A stretch of DNA of 64,000 nt from Deltaproteobacteria bacterium (GCA_017302835.1 JAFLCC010000008.1:1-64000); one strand, 5' to 3'. Positions 7,699 through 16,640 are shown, counted from the first letter of the stretch. The notes: generated from the sequence alone by a model not told the origin. A program made the numbers and translations.

Positions 7699-8184
7699 AT
7701 GCCATCATTTGATATTGTGTCTGAAATTGAGATTCAAGAAATTGACAATGCTGTAAATCAAGCTAGAAAAGAAGTTGAAGGGCGATATGATTTTAAAGGG
7801 TCCAAGGCAGAAATTCTTTGGGAAAAAAAGGAAATTAATATTTCAGCGGAAGATGAATACAAGGTTGATGCCATCAAAAATATTTTGCAAACAAAGTTGC
7901 TTCGCAGAGGAATAGACATTAAGGCCTTAAAATTTGATAAAATTATTGAAGCGGGCGGCAGAATGTTAAAACAAAAAATTACTTTGATTCAGGGAATCGA
8001 AAAAGAAAAGGCAAAAGATTTAGTGCAACTCATCAAAGATGCCAAGCTAAAAGTCCAGCCTCAGATTGTTGACGAAAAAGTGCGAGTCACTTCAAAAAGC
8101 ATTGATGAACTCCAGGCAAGTATGGCTGTCATTAAAAGTTCTAATTTTGCCATTCCCTTGCAGTTTAATAACATGAGGTCTTAG
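7699..8184 (+). CDS. yajQ: YajQ-family nucleotide-binding protein (UPF0234)
   Basis: 161 residues, the standard length for the family. The start MPSFDIVSEIEIQEIDNAVN and the pattern RYDFKGSKAEI (29-39) are diagnostic, as is the C-terminal VRVTSKSIDELQASMAVIK. YajQ proteins have two ferredoxin-like folds and bind RNA or nucleotides; in some bacteria a relative is a cyclic-di-GMP effector that partners a transcription factor. AAGGAG lies 7-8 bases before the ATG. The function in this organism is not shown by the sequence. Confidence 0.93.
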   Translation: MPSFDIVSEIEIQEIDNAVNQARKEVEGRYDFKGSKAEILWEKKEINISAEDEYKVDAIKNILQTKLLRRGIDIKALKFDKIIEAGGRMLKQKITLIQGIEKEKAKDLVQLIKDAKLKVQPQIVDEKVRVTSKSIDELQASMAVIKSSNFAIPLQFNNMRS

Positions 8185-8188
8185 AGTG

Positions 8189-8211
8189 TTGAAAAGCGAT
8201 AGACTTTTCAA
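8189..8211 (+). terminator. Hairpin after yajQ, possible terminator or processing site
   Basis: TTGAAAAG (8189-8196) and CTTTTCAA (8204-8211) form a perfect 8-bp stem with a 7-base loop, 5 bases after the yajQ stop. The following ATGTATTTGTG is only modestly T-rich, so termination is plausible but not certain. Confidence 0.4.
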
Positions 8212-8300
8212 ATGTATTTGTGTAGCCTAACCAAGCTTATTTTTACAAAAAATACGCAAAGTGAAACAAAAAGAGAAACAATAAAAACAATTTGAAAAAT

Positions 8301-8326
8301 AGGTGCAGTGTACAAAACGTGTACCT
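8301..8326 (+). promoter_or_regulatory. Hairpin-forming 5' leader of the RRM gene
   Basis: The 174 bases between yajQ and the RRM gene are A+T-rich and hold one compact dyad: GTACA (8310-8314) with TGTAC (8320-8324), flanked by AGGT and ACCT. It is about 35 bases before the start codon. Glycine-rich RRM proteins are often cold-induced and autoregulated through their leaders, so the dyad is a candidate RNA element. This is inference from position. Confidence 0.3.
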
Positions 8327-8358
8327 AAAAAAAGGTAAGAAAGAGAAAGGGAGGATTC

Positions 8359-8721
8359 ATGGGGAAAAAAATTTACGTAGGTAATTTATCATTTTCCGTG
8401 AGCGAAGAGCAGCTGTCATCAACATTTTCACAATTCGGAGCCGTTGATTCAGCTAAAATTATCACAGATAGAGAAACTGGCAGAAGCAAAGGTTTTGGTT
8501 TTGTTGAAATGGCAGTGGATTCTGAAGCAGATCAAGCTATTGAAAAGTTAAATGGGACTGACTTAAGCGGCAGAAATATGAATGTTTCTGAGGCAAGACC
8601 ACAGGAAGACAGACCCCGCAGAGGTGGCGGTGGAGGTTTTGGAGGCTCAAGAGGCGGTGGCGGTCGTGGTGGAGGTTATGGAGGCGGCGGTGGCCGTGGT
8701 CCAAGATCAGGTGATTACTAA
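8359..8721 (+). CDS. Glycine-rich RRM RNA-binding protein
   Basis: 120 residues: one RNA-recognition motif (about 3-80) plus an Arg/Gly-rich tail (86-118). RNP2 is IYVGNL (5-10) and RNP1 is KGFGFVEM (44-51), both intact. This architecture is the cyanobacterial Rbp / plant glycine-rich type found in a range of bacteria. These bind single-stranded RNA and are often linked to cold shock. The Shine-Dalgarno GGGAGG precedes the ATG. The last codons overlap the GTG start of the next gene by 11 bases, so translation of the two may be coupled. Confidence 0.92.
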   Translation: MGKKIYVGNLSFSVSEEQLSSTFSQFGAVDSAKIITDRETGRSKGFGFVEMAVDSEADQAIEKLNGTDLSGRNMNVSEARPQEDRPRRGGGGGFGGSRGGGGRGGGYGGGGGRGPRSGDY

Positions 8722-9364
8722 ATTTATATTATTTCTATCTCGAATAGTTGTGGCCCTTTGTTGGCCACTTCTAAATTTGATTTATGCTCAAAATATTCCC
8801 CAAGATTCCATTGAAAAAAAAATTGTGTTTCTGGGGGATTCGTTGACAGAAGGGTATGGTGTTGAGATCAGTTCAACCTACACCTTTCTCCTTCAAGAGA
8901 AAATAAAATCTGAAAAACTGAAGTGGAAAGTGATTAATGCTGGAATCAGTGGATCCACAACAGCCTCAGCTAAAGGTCGAATTAACTGGATTTTAAAAGA
9001 TAAGAACAGACCGTCTCTTTTTGTGGTCATTTTGGGGGCAAACGATGGACTCAGAGGCCTCAATGTTGAATCTGTTAAGAAAAACATCCAGGATGCAATC
9101 GATCTTATAAAAAAAGAAAAAATCCCAATTATTCTTGGCGAAATTTTTGTTCCTCCAAATTATGGTAAAGACTATTCAGACAACTTTAAAAAAATATTTG
9201 TCGAGTTAGCAAAAAAGAATAACATAATATTAATGCCATTTATTTTATTAAAGATAGCAGGAAAACCTGATTTGAATTTGCCAGACGGAATCCATCCAAA
9301 CGAAAAAGGTCATCAGATAGTTTCTGAAGAAGTTTATACTTTTATTCGTCCCTATTTAAAATAA
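8711..9364 (+). CDS. tesA: TesA-like SGNH esterase/lysophospholipase, exported
   Basis: I start this gene at the GTG at 8711. That gives a clean signal peptide (MITKFILFLSRIVVALCWPLLNLIYAQ), whereas the longer frame translates the glycine tail of the RRM gene out of frame. 217 residues. SGNH blocks: LGDSLTEGYG (41-50, nucleophile Ser44), GANDGLRG (around 110), and DGIHPNEKGH (catalytic Asp/His near the C-terminus). TesA-type enzymes hydrolyse thioesters, lysophospholipids and other esters in the periplasm. The ybbA- and ybbP-like genes follow directly; in enterobacteria tesA lies beside ybbAP, so this is conserved gene neighbourhood. Confidence 0.88.
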   Translation: MITKFILFLSRIVVALCWPLLNLIYAQNIPQDSIEKKIVFLGDSLTEGYGVEISSTYTFLLQEKIKSEKLKWKVINAGISGSTTASAKGRINWILKDKNRPSLFVVILGANDGLRGLNVESVKKNIQDAIDLIKKEKIPIILGEIFVPPNYGKDYSDNFKKIFVELAKKNNIILMPFILLKIAGKPDLNLPDGIHPNEKGHQIVSEEVYTFIRPYLK

Positions 9365-9382
9365 TGATGCTATCATGATTCA

Positions 9383-10054
9383 ATGATAGAAGTCGTCGAT
9401 TTAAACAAAAGTTTTATTCAAAATCAAAATGTCATATCCATTTTAAATAATTTAAATTTGACCGCAGTTAAAGGCGAGAAGATTGGCATTGTTGGACAAT
9501 CTGGAAGTGGAAAAACCACTTTTTTAACTCTTATGGCTGGCCTGGAAAAACCCAATTCAGGAAATATTAAAATCAATGGAACAGATATTGTTTTATTGAC
9601 AGAAGAAGAACTAACCAAATTTAGATCTCAAAATTTAAGTATCGTTTTTCAACAATATCATTTGATATCTCATTTAACAGCTCTTGAAAATGTGATGCTT
9701 CCACTTGAAATCATCCGTACAAAGTCCCATGAGGCAAAAGAGAAAGCCGTTAAATTATTAACAGAAGTTGGTTTAGAAAAAAGAATGGATCATTTTCCCT
9801 CTCAACTTAGCGGCGGAGAATGTCAGCGTGTGGCTATCGCAAGGTCCTTAGTCACAACACCTAAAGTGATACTAGCCGATGAGCCCAGTGGGAATCTAGA
9901 TCAGGAAACAGGAGCCAAAGTCATGAGTCTTTTTATGCAAATTGTGGAAAAATATGACATCACTACTTTATTAGTTACCCACAATATGGAGCTCGCTCAA
10001 GTATGTAATAAAGTATATCGATTAAGCCAAGGTAAATTCGAGAAAATTAAATGA
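9383..10054 (+). CDS. ybbA: ABC transporter ATP-binding protein, YbbA/LolD type
   Basis: 223 residues. Walker A GQSGSGKTT (38-46), Q-loop VFQQYHLIS, signature LSGGECQRVAIARSL (around 143), Walker B VILADEPSGNLD and the switch His in LLVTHNMELA are all intact. The sequence GNLDQETG is typical of the LolD/MacB/FtsE group, which powers mechanotransmission or lipoprotein-release systems rather than classic transport. Its stop overlaps the ATG of the permease gene (ATGA), showing that the two form one unit. The tesA neighbour points to the YbbAP system, whose substrate is not settled. Confidence 0.9.
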   Translation: MIEVVDLNKSFIQNQNVISILNNLNLTAVKGEKIGIVGQSGSGKTTFLTLMAGLEKPNSGNIKINGTDIVLLTEEELTKFRSQNLSIVFQQYHLISHLTALENVMLPLEIIRTKSHEAKEKAVKLLTEVGLEKRMDHFPSQLSGGECQRVAIARSLVTTPKVILADEPSGNLDQETGAKVMSLFMQIVEKYDITTLLVTHNMELAQVCNKVYRLSQGKFEKIK

Positions 10055-12585
10055 TTATCTATGCATTAAAAGAAATCATTAGAAAATGGCAGTGGAGTTT
10101 GATTTTTAGCTTCAATTTATCTTTTGGTTTTATTGGGTTTATTAGCTTATTATCTTTTCAAAACTCCATAGAGAACAAAATACAATTAAACGCGAAACAA
10201 ATTCTTTCTGCTGATCTATCAATAAATGCCAGAAAAAAAATTAACCCTGTTGAAATTGAAAAAGCAAAAAAAGTACTAGATAGGTTAGAAATAAAAACAG
10301 TGGCCACTTCTTATTTTGTTGAATTTATTGCCATGCTTAAAACGGAAGATAAATCGCATTTAGTATCAGTTAAAGCTATTGACGAAAATTATCCCTTATA
10401 TGGTAACTTAGAATTAAAGTACACTCCGGGTCCGTTTTCTAATAATAAAAACTTAATTCTTGAAGAAAAAATATTTTTATATAGTGAGTTGCAAGAAATT
10501 CTTTCTTTAAAAAGATTTCAATTAGTCAAACTGGGAAAACTAAATCTTCACGTTGAAGACTTCATTGTTAAGGACACAACCCAGACATTTAAGTTTGTAG
10601 GGATTGCCCCAAAAATTTTTATTCATCAAAAACTTTTAGACAAATCTGATTTATTAAAATTCGGAAGTACCTTTAGTGAGTCTTATCTTTTTAAATTGAA
10701 GGAACCATTTAATAAAGAAGTTTTGTTGAATGAAATGTTGAAAGCCATTGAAGACCCGGCTATTCAGATTGAAACATCAGAAACAGCGTCTAAAGACTCT
10801 GCAAGACAATTGGGCTTTTTAACAGATTTTTTAAATTTAATTGCCATTGTTTCCATTTTACTTTCAGCGCTAGGAACTAATTTTTTGTATCAAGTTTTCA
10901 TATTTAAAAAAATCAAAGATTATGCCATATACAAAAGTCTTGGGCTAAGTAAAATGAGCCTAAGAAAATTATTTGGGTATCAAATTTTTTTCCTAAGTAT
11001 GATAACCATTTTATTATCTTACTTAGGCGCCCGAGCCTTTATTCCTGTACTAAGTTTTTTTTTCGAAAAAACACTATCGATGTATTTAACGGTGACAATC
11101 CCAAATTATGTGATAGCCCTCAGCTTTCTCATTGTGCTCTTGACCTGCTTTATGGTTGCTATTCCTTTTCTGCTTTCTCTTGAAAAAATCAGTCCCGCCA
11201 AGTTATTCAGTGAAGAAAAAATGAATTTAAATATTAGTTTTCGTTCTCGAATACCACAATTATTAAGTGTTTTTCTTATTGGTATGCTTTCCTTCTATTT
11301 AACGAGATCATTTTATATGAGTGGTATTTTTATATTATCACTTATAGGAGTTACAATTGTTTCAATGGCCTTAGCTTTTTTTGGAATTGGAATCCTAAAT
11401 CTTATTCATTTTGAAAATTGGATATTAAAATACAGCGTCAAATCAATAGTTAGAAAAAAGGCGTCTTCAATCATTATTTTTAGCTGTATTACTTTAAGTG
11501 CTTTATTGTTAAATATTTTACCACAAGTAAAGAAATCGATTCAAAATGAATTTATGGTTTCTGAAAATTCTTCCTTGCCGTCTATGTTTATCATAGATAT
11601 TCAAGAAGAACAGATTAAACCATTACAAGATATATTGATAAAAAATAATAAAAAGTTAGATAATTTGTCGCCTCTTATCAGAGCTCGAATTATAAAGATT
11701 AATGATAATCCCTATGAAAGAAAACTTAATTCTGGAGTTTTTTCAACTAGGGAAGAAGAAAGGGAAGCTCGGTTTAGAAATAGGGGCGTCAATCTTACTT
11801 ACCGACATGAAGTTTCTAAAGTCGAGGAAATCGTTGAAGGAGTTCCGTTCAGTGAATACAAAGATGAGATTCCTGGTTTGTCTGTAGAATATAAATATGC
11901 CGAACGACTTGGGTTGAAAATTAATGATAGGATTACATTTGATATTCAAGGGGTTGAGCTTGTTGCTAAAATTATAAATCTTCGCAGGATTAAATGGATT
12001 TCATTTCAGCCTAATTTCTTTATTTCTTTTGACGAGGGTGTGTTAACCGATGCACCTAAGTCCTTTATTGGAATTGTAAATAATGTGGATCAAACAACCA
12101 CAAATAAATTAATTTCTGATATTTCAATGAATATTTCAAATTTGTCTATTTTTGACGTCAGAATGCTTGTGAAGGATGTTTTAAGTCTTGCTGACCAAAT
12201 CACTTTTTCCATACAATTGATGTCTCTACTTACAATGATCACCGGATTTGTTATTTTATCATCAATTATTTATTTGCAACTACATGAACGTAGATGGGAA
12301 ATGAATTTTCTAAAAATTTTAGGCGCTAATTTTTGGGATATGTTACTTTATGTTGTTTTAGAATTTAATTTAATAACTTTTTTAGCCGCTCTGTTAGGAG
12401 TGCTTATCAGTTTTATGATAAGTTATATTCTTGTAAAGGTGCTATTTCAAACATCATTCACTTTTGAAATAGCTGACTCCGTTTTCTTAATATTGGGGGT
12501 ATCATTGATCAGCATTATTCTTTGTTGGGCCGTAAGTTTTAAAATTTTAAAAGAGAAATCAAGTCGTATTTTAAATGAAGGTTAG
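10051..12585 (+). CDS. ybbP: FtsX-like permease, YbbP type
   Basis: 844 residues. There is an N-terminal membrane segment (about 14-36), then a large periplasmic region (about 37-255). Next come an FtsX-type three-helix block (about 258-390), more helices near 405-450, a second periplasmic region (about 480-705) and a C-terminal FtsX block (about 710-840). This doubled FtsX layout is that of YbbP and its relatives. The partner ATPase overlaps by 4 bases. A role in moving lipids or lysophospholipids, or in mechanical signalling at the inner membrane, would fit the tesA neighbour, but the family substrate is unproven. Confidence 0.87.
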   Translation: MIIYALKEIIRKWQWSLIFSFNLSFGFIGFISLLSFQNSIENKIQLNAKQILSADLSINARKKINPVEIEKAKKVLDRLEIKTVATSYFVEFIAMLKTEDKSHLVSVKAIDENYPLYGNLELKYTPGPFSNNKNLILEEKIFLYSELQEILSLKRFQLVKLGKLNLHVEDFIVKDTTQTFKFVGIAPKIFIHQKLLDKSDLLKFGSTFSESYLFKLKEPFNKEVLLNEMLKAIEDPAIQIETSETASKDSARQLGFLTDFLNLIAIVSILLSALGTNFLYQVFIFKKIKDYAIYKSLGLSKMSLRKLFGYQIFFLSMITILLSYLGARAFIPVLSFFFEKTLSMYLTVTIPNYVIALSFLIVLLTCFMVAIPFLLSLEKISPAKLFSEEKMNLNISFRSRIPQLLSVFLIGMLSFYLTRSFYMSGIFILSLIGVTIVSMALAFFGIGILNLIHFENWILKYSVKSIVRKKASSIIIFSCITLSALLLNILPQVKKSIQNEFMVSENSSLPSMFIIDIQEEQIKPLQDILIKNNKKLDNLSPLIRARIIKINDNPYERKLNSGVFSTREEEREARFRNRGVNLTYRHEVSKVEEIVEGVPFSEYKDEIPGLSVEYKYAERLGLKINDRITFDIQGVELVAKIINLRRIKWISFQPNFFISFDEGVLTDAPKSFIGIVNNVDQTTTNKLISDISMNISNLSIFDVRMLVKDVLSLADQITFSIQLMSLLTMITGFVILSSIIYLQLHERRWEMNFLKILGANFWDMLLYVVLEFNLITFLAALLGVLISFMISYILVKVLFQTSFTFEIADSVFLILGVSLISIILCWAVSFKILKEKSSRILNEG

Positions 12586-12635
12586 GAACTGTCCAATTTA
12601 TTTCTAGTAGGGACCTAAGAATACTTTGCTGAACC

Positions 12636-13190
12636 TTATATAATTTTTCCCTTACTTAGAGTATATAACTTAAAGTTATATTTTTTAAGAGCTGCTTTGT
12701 ATTTGGCATCGAAGGGATCCGTTTCAATAAATATATTTTCATTGGTATCCCAGACTTTGATTCTTAATTTATCGTTAGTATAGTCGTTAGAGGCCGGATT
12801 TCTATTAGAAATAAATGTTTTTTCTCTTTGAACGATATCAAAATAGCCGTCGTTATTAACATCTTCAATCCAACCTTCTTTGAGCATTCTAATTTTAGAT
12901 GTTTTAGACATGACAGCAAAATCATTAATTATCAATACGATCGAATCGCCTCGTTTTACAGTTAAAGTATAAAAAGTTAAATCTTTCGACTTTATGGCCT
13001 CAATTTCAAAGGACTGATTTTTTTTTCCTTTGAAAATGCTGACGGATTTAGAGTTAATATATTTATATTTTAATTTATCAATCTTAAAACGACCCTGAGT
13101 AAAATGAATTCTATTTCTGAAAGAAAACTGATCGGCAATTGCAGTGTGAGAAAAAATTAACAATCCAAAAAAAAGAATTATAAATTTCAC
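12636..13190 (-). CDS. Exported protein with a calcium-loop-like motif, unknown function
   Basis: 184 residues. A signal peptide is clear: MKFIILFFGLLIFSHTAIA, cleaved before DQ. The mature part is rich in beta-type sequence and has DVNNDGYFDIV at 110-120, an EF-hand/FG-GAP-like Asp-rich loop. A similar loop (DVDNDSFMEIL) occurs in another small exported protein in this window (61816-62271). I do not recognise a named family. It stands alone on the reverse strand between ybbP and the Sua5 gene. The 114-base gap to the Sua5 gene must hold both promoters. Confidence 0.7.
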   Translation of the reverse strand: MKFIILFFGLLIFSHTAIADQFSFRNRIHFTQGRFKIDKLKYKYINSKSVSIFKGKKNQSFEIEAIKSKDLTFYTLTVKRGDSIVLIINDFAVMSKTSKIRMLKEGWIEDVNNDGYFDIVQREKTFISNRNPASNDYTNDKLRIKVWDTNENIFIETDPFDAKYKAALKKYNFKLYTLSKGKII

Positions 13191-13304
13191 TCAAGTCTCC
13201 TAACGTTACCTTTGGCTGTATTTATTGTAGAAGAAAAAACATATAAACACAAATCGACTTTGGAAGTTGCCCTTGATTGAGAATACTTAAAATGTTACAA
13301 AAAA

Positions 13305-14333
13305 GTGATGATTTTAGCTCCGAGTAAAAAAGCCTTTGATAAACTGTTAAAAAAAATTAATGAAGGAAGCCCTGTTGTAATTCCTACGGAAACAGTTTAT
13401 GGCCTGGCTGCAAGAATTGATCAAATTGATTCAATTAAACAAATTTTTACACTTAAACAACGACCGTTTTTTGATCCCTTAATTGTACACATTTACCATA
13501 TAGATCAATTAAAAAGTTTGACCCATTTTGAGTCACCTATTTTGCATCAATTAATCCAAGAATTTTGGCCTGGGCCTCTCACTTTGGTTCTTCCCAAAAC
13601 GAGTCAAGTTAACCCATTAATCACTTCTGGATTAGATTCTGTTGGGATTCGAATGCCTAACCATCCCTTGGCTCTTCAATTTTTAAAGGAAGTTAAAATT
13701 CCTTTAGCCGCCCCTAGCGCAAATCTTTTTGGTCATACCAGCCCAACGAAAGCCCTCCATGTACAAAATGAATTTAATTCTGAGTCGCTACTCATTTTGG
13801 ATGGAGGAGATTGCCAAGTGGGTATCGAATCCACAGTCATGAAATTAGAAGAGAATCAATTAACCAAACAAATTGAAATTTGCATTTTGAGAAAAGGTGT
13901 TATCACAAAGTCGATGATAGAAAGGTCCCTAAAAGAGTTTTCTGGAATATTTAAGTTTATCGAAGGAACAGACAAAAGAAATTCCCCAGGGCATATGAAG
14001 CACCATTATATGCCTCAGACGCCATTAATTTTTTTAAGTCAGCGTTTAGATTTTAAAGAAATGATCCAAGATGTTGAAAAAGATTTTAATAAAATTCCTG
14101 ATGAGATTGATGGAGTAAAAATTAGAAAACCAAAGGGATCTATTAAAAATTGGACCGAAATTATCTTTAATCAAGACCCTGTCCTGGCCTGTAGGGAGCT
14201 TTATAGTACCTTGAAAGAAGCTTCAGAAAAAAACGACGACATTCTTATTTTTCAAAAAAAAGACTATATGGAGACAGAGGCTTGGGAAGGGTTTCTAGAA
14301 AGATTGAATAAAGCTGCTAGTTTACACTATTAG
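13305..14333 (+). CDS. tsaC: Threonylcarbamoyl-AMP synthase (Sua5/YrdC family)
   Basis: 342 residues, the long Sua5-type form: an N-terminal YrdC domain (about 5-195) with PTETVYGL (27-34), KQRP (54-57), SVGIRMPNHPLA and PLAAPSANLFGHTSPT, then the linker SPGHMKHHYMPQTP and a C-terminal Sua5 domain. The enzyme makes threonylcarbamoyl-AMP from threonine, bicarbonate and ATP for the t6A modification at position 37 of ANN-decoding tRNAs. The partners TsaB, TsaD and TsaE are not in this window. Two adjacent ATG codons begin the frame; either could serve. Confidence 0.92.
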   Translation: MMILAPSKKAFDKLLKKINEGSPVVIPTETVYGLAARIDQIDSIKQIFTLKQRPFFDPLIVHIYHIDQLKSLTHFESPILHQLIQEFWPGPLTLVLPKTSQVNPLITSGLDSVGIRMPNHPLALQFLKEVKIPLAAPSANLFGHTSPTKALHVQNEFNSESLLILDGGDCQVGIESTVMKLEENQLTKQIEICILRKGVITKSMIERSLKEFSGIFKFIEGTDKRNSPGHMKHHYMPQTPLIFLSQRLDFKEMIQDVEKDFNKIPDEIDGVKIRKPKGSIKNWTEIIFNQDPVLACRELYSTLKEASEKNDDILIFQKKDYMETEAWEGFLERLNKAASLHY

Positions 14334-14460
14334 TCCCACCTTCAGCTAAACATGGACCTCAGCACCCCTTCTGAATTCAACGTGTCAATATTTGTTATTT
14401 TTTCTTATCACTTTATTAAGTTTGCAGGATATTATGAACTTTCAAGAGTGCAAGGAAGCT

Positions 14461-15315
14461 ATGAATATCAAATTAACACTTATTACTTTTTTTATTGTTA
14501 CGGCAACTATTAAATTCGTATTTGCAAACGAAACCAAAGTGGTTTCGCCACAGAACACTCAACTTGATTTGAAACAAGTTTGCTTTGATTCTCTTATAAA
14601 GTTTCCAGGACAGAGTGATTTGCTGAAATTGAAAAATACCTGCGAAAAAGTATTACAATTGCCAGAATGTATCAGCGTTCAGGGCGAAAAGATTTTTCAT
14701 TATGAAAAAAAGGGTCAAACCAATGAGACTAAAAAGATTCTTGTTTTTTCATTGATTCATGGAGATGAAACTCCGGCTGGAACCGTTGCAAGATTTTGGT
14801 TAAATCGGTTGGAATCCATAGAGCCCAGAAACCACTGGCGAGTTGTTCCTATTTTAAATCCAGATGGTGTTAAGGTGAAAACCAGATACAATGCCAATAA
14901 GATCGATTTAAATAGAAACTTCCCGACAAAAGATTGGGATGATTTAGCATTGAAGTATTGGAAAATCAGTTCTAACAGCAATCCTCGAAGATATCCGGGG
15001 GAAAATTCAGCGAGTGAGCCAGAAACAAAATGTGCTTTGAAGCACATAGAAGATTTTAAACCTGATTTTATTATTTCAATTCATACACCGTTAAATGTGT
15101 TAGATTTTGATGGACCTAAAGTTTCTCCTCCTAAGTTTTCTTATTTGCCATGGAGGTCCTTAGGGCATTTTCCTGGAAGCCTAGGACGTTACATGTGGTC
15201 AGAAAGAAAAACGCCAGTACTAACTATGGAATTGAAAGACTCGCTTCCAGCGACCAATAAAACACTAGAGGATCTTCAGGACGTTATCGGTTCCCTCGTT
15301 AAGCATGAAATGTAA
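14461..15315 (+). CDS. M14-family zinc carboxypeptidase, murein-amidase (MpaA) type, exported
   Basis: The frame opens at a TTG at 14392, but the ATG at 14461 has AAGGA just upstream and gives a signal peptide (MNIKLTLITFFIVTATIKFVFA). The product is then 284 residues. Zinc ligands HGDE (His100, Glu103) and His208 (SIHTP), the substrate-binding stretch DLNRNFP (149-155), and the catalytic Glu257 (TMELKD) are all present. The sequence most resembles the MpaA-like branch, which removes meso-diaminopimelate from muropeptides. The E. coli MpaA is cytoplasmic, so the signal peptide suggests periplasmic action here. It belongs with AmpG, PBP1A, MtgA and the M23 peptidase in the cell-wall set of this window. 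Confidence 0.82.
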   Translation: MNIKLTLITFFIVTATIKFVFANETKVVSPQNTQLDLKQVCFDSLIKFPGQSDLLKLKNTCEKVLQLPECISVQGEKIFHYEKKGQTNETKKILVFSLIHGDETPAGTVARFWLNRLESIEPRNHWRVVPILNPDGVKVKTRYNANKIDLNRNFPTKDWDDLALKYWKISSNSNPRRYPGENSASEPETKCALKHIEDFKPDFIISIHTPLNVLDFDGPKVSPPKFSYLPWRSLGHFPGSLGRYMWSERKTPVLTMELKDSLPATNKTLEDLQDVIGSLVKHEM

Positions 15316-15332
15316 AACAATAAGCCCCCTAA

Positions 15333-15370
15333 CCCGGATATTGCAGCAGAAATCTGATGAAATGTCCGGG
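15333..15370. terminator. Dyad between convergent genes, possible bidirectional terminator
   Basis: CCCGGA (15333-15338) pairs with TCCGGG (15365-15370) across a 26-base loop that can itself fold (CAG-AAAT-CTG). It ends exactly where the stop codon of the reverse gene begins. There is no strong T-run on either side, so this is a weak call. Confidence 0.3.
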
Positions 15371-15814
15371 CTAATGTTTCTGATTATTTTGTAAGGCTAA
15401 ATGAAGTTCTTCAATGCGGTCTTCTTTGCTGATCACTTTGTCCTGTATTTCAACTAAACGGCCTAGGAGTTTTACTTTGGCTAATCTAATGGCTTCAAAG
15501 ATATTCTCGTGGACTGCCTCTTCGTGAATTTGTGAATCGTTATCTCGTAAATGAATAGAAATCCGATGTAAATTAGCATGATTTAATTCGATATGGCTCA
15601 ATTTAAATGGATCTTTTGCAACGACAGCTGCGACAGTCGTTGGGGTAACAAAAGGTTGGAACTCTGCAATTTGTTGATAAATAAACGACTTCACATCGAG
15701 GTTATTCTGAATCATATGTTCAGTTCTTAGTATGTTATTCTCGGAATTGTTGATAAGTCTCAATTTAGATCGCTTTGAGTGGGGGGCGCTCTTTTTTGCC
15801 TTTAACGTCGACAT
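15371..15814 (-). CDS. Small protein, possibly of the HPF/RaiA ribosome-hibernation type
   Basis: 147 residues, no signal peptide. The N-terminal 20 residues are very basic (STLKAKKSAPHSKRSKLRL). The middle has a strand pattern followed by an alpha-helix (SHIELNHANLHRISIHLRD, then NIFEAIRLAKVKLLGRLVEI). That resembles the second half of ribosome-hibernation factors, in which a strand is followed by a helix of the type AIDLAxxKLxRQL. The match is loose and lacks the usual N-terminal half, so I give it as a suggestion only. It is convergent with the M14 gene. Confidence 0.5.
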   Translation of the reverse strand: MSTLKAKKSAPHSKRSKLRLINNSENNILRTEHMIQNNLDVKSFIYQQIAEFQPFVTPTTVAAVVAKDPFKLSHIELNHANLHRISIHLRDNDSQIHEEAVHENIFEAIRLAKVKLLGRLVEIQDKVISKEDRIEELHLALQNNQKH

Positions 15815-15893
15815 ATTGCCTCCTTAATGATGAGTATATCATACTTATTTAGGGGGTTAAATTTCGACTAGTCTATTTTAAATAAATATTTAC

Positions 15894-15903
15894 CTAGACT
15901 AAA
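15894..15903 (+). promoter_or_regulatory. CTAGACTAAA word upstream of ung
   Basis: The ten-base word CTAGACTAAA lies about 50 bases before the ung start. The identical word occurs upstream of two other genes (41963-41972 and 62310-62319). It may be part of a promoter or operator; see the separate observation. Confidence 0.3.
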
Positions 15904-15953
15904 TTAATTAGAATAAATAGATTTGTTATCTCATATTGAGAATAGGGGTTACC

Positions 15954-16640
15954 GTGGTTGAACTTCAGAAATCTCCACAAAGAAAGCTACATCCATCTTG
16001 GGACACGCTATTAGCTACTGAGTTTGAGAACGATTATATGAAGAATTTACGTTCTTTTCTTAAAGCTGAGTTAAATCAAAACAAGATGATTTTTCCCAAA
16101 GCGGCTCATTATTTTGAATCATTAAATCGAACTCCCTTTGATAAAGTGAAAGTGGTGATATTGGGGCAAGATCCCTACCATGGGCCTGGGCAGGCCCATG
16201 GATTGAGTTTCAGTGTGCCTGCTTCTGTGCGGCCTCCGCCTTCTTTAATGAATATTTTTAAAGAAATTCATTCTGATCTAGGAAGAGCACCGTCAGTAAA
16301 AGAGGATCTTTCTTACTGGGCGGATCAAGGAGTTCTACTTTTAAATAGTGTTTTAACAGTGGAAGCGGGTTTACCCGCCTCTCATCAGGGAAAAGGTTGG
16401 GAGCGATTTACAGATAAAATAATTCAATTATTAAATGATAAATCACAAAATTTAGTTTTTATTTTGTGGGGTGCCTATGCTCAAAAAAAAGCAAGCTTTG
16501 TCAATCGAGAGAAACATAAGGTCATCGAATCGGTGCATCCATCGCCTTTGTCAGCTCATCGAGGTTTTCTTGGGAGCAAACCTTTTTCCCAAGCTAATGA
16601 ATATTTAAAAAAACACAACAAATCAGAAATTAACTGGTGA
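15954..16640 (+). CDS. ung: Uracil-DNA glycosylase
   Basis: 228 residues from the GTG at 15954, which has AGGGG 5 bases upstream; the longer frame uses a TTG at 15936. The enzyme removes uracil from DNA and starts base-excision repair. The catalytic motif GQDPYHGPGQAHG (about 71-83, Asp as general base), the uracil-stacking and leucine-loop region HPSPLSAHRGFLG (near 190) and FILWGAYAQKK are intact. This is family-1 UDG of normal length. A terminator hairpin includes its stop codon. Confidence 0.95.
   Translation: MVELQKSPQRKLHPSWDTLLATEFENDYMKNLRSFLKAELNQNKMIFPKAAHYFESLNRTPFDKVKVVILGQDPYHGPGQAHGLSFSVPASVRPPPSLMNIFKEIHSDLGRAPSVKEDLSYWADQGVLLLNSVLTVEAGLPASHQGKGWERFTDKIIQLLNDKSQNLVFILWGAYAQKKASFVNREKHKVIESVHPSPLSAHRGFLGSKPFSQANEYLKKHNKSEINW

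Noticed and set aside
8582-8710. N-terminal extension of the esterase into the RRM gene
   Set aside because: The translated segment is an out-of-frame reading of the glycine-rich tail; the GTG at 8711 gives the signal peptide.
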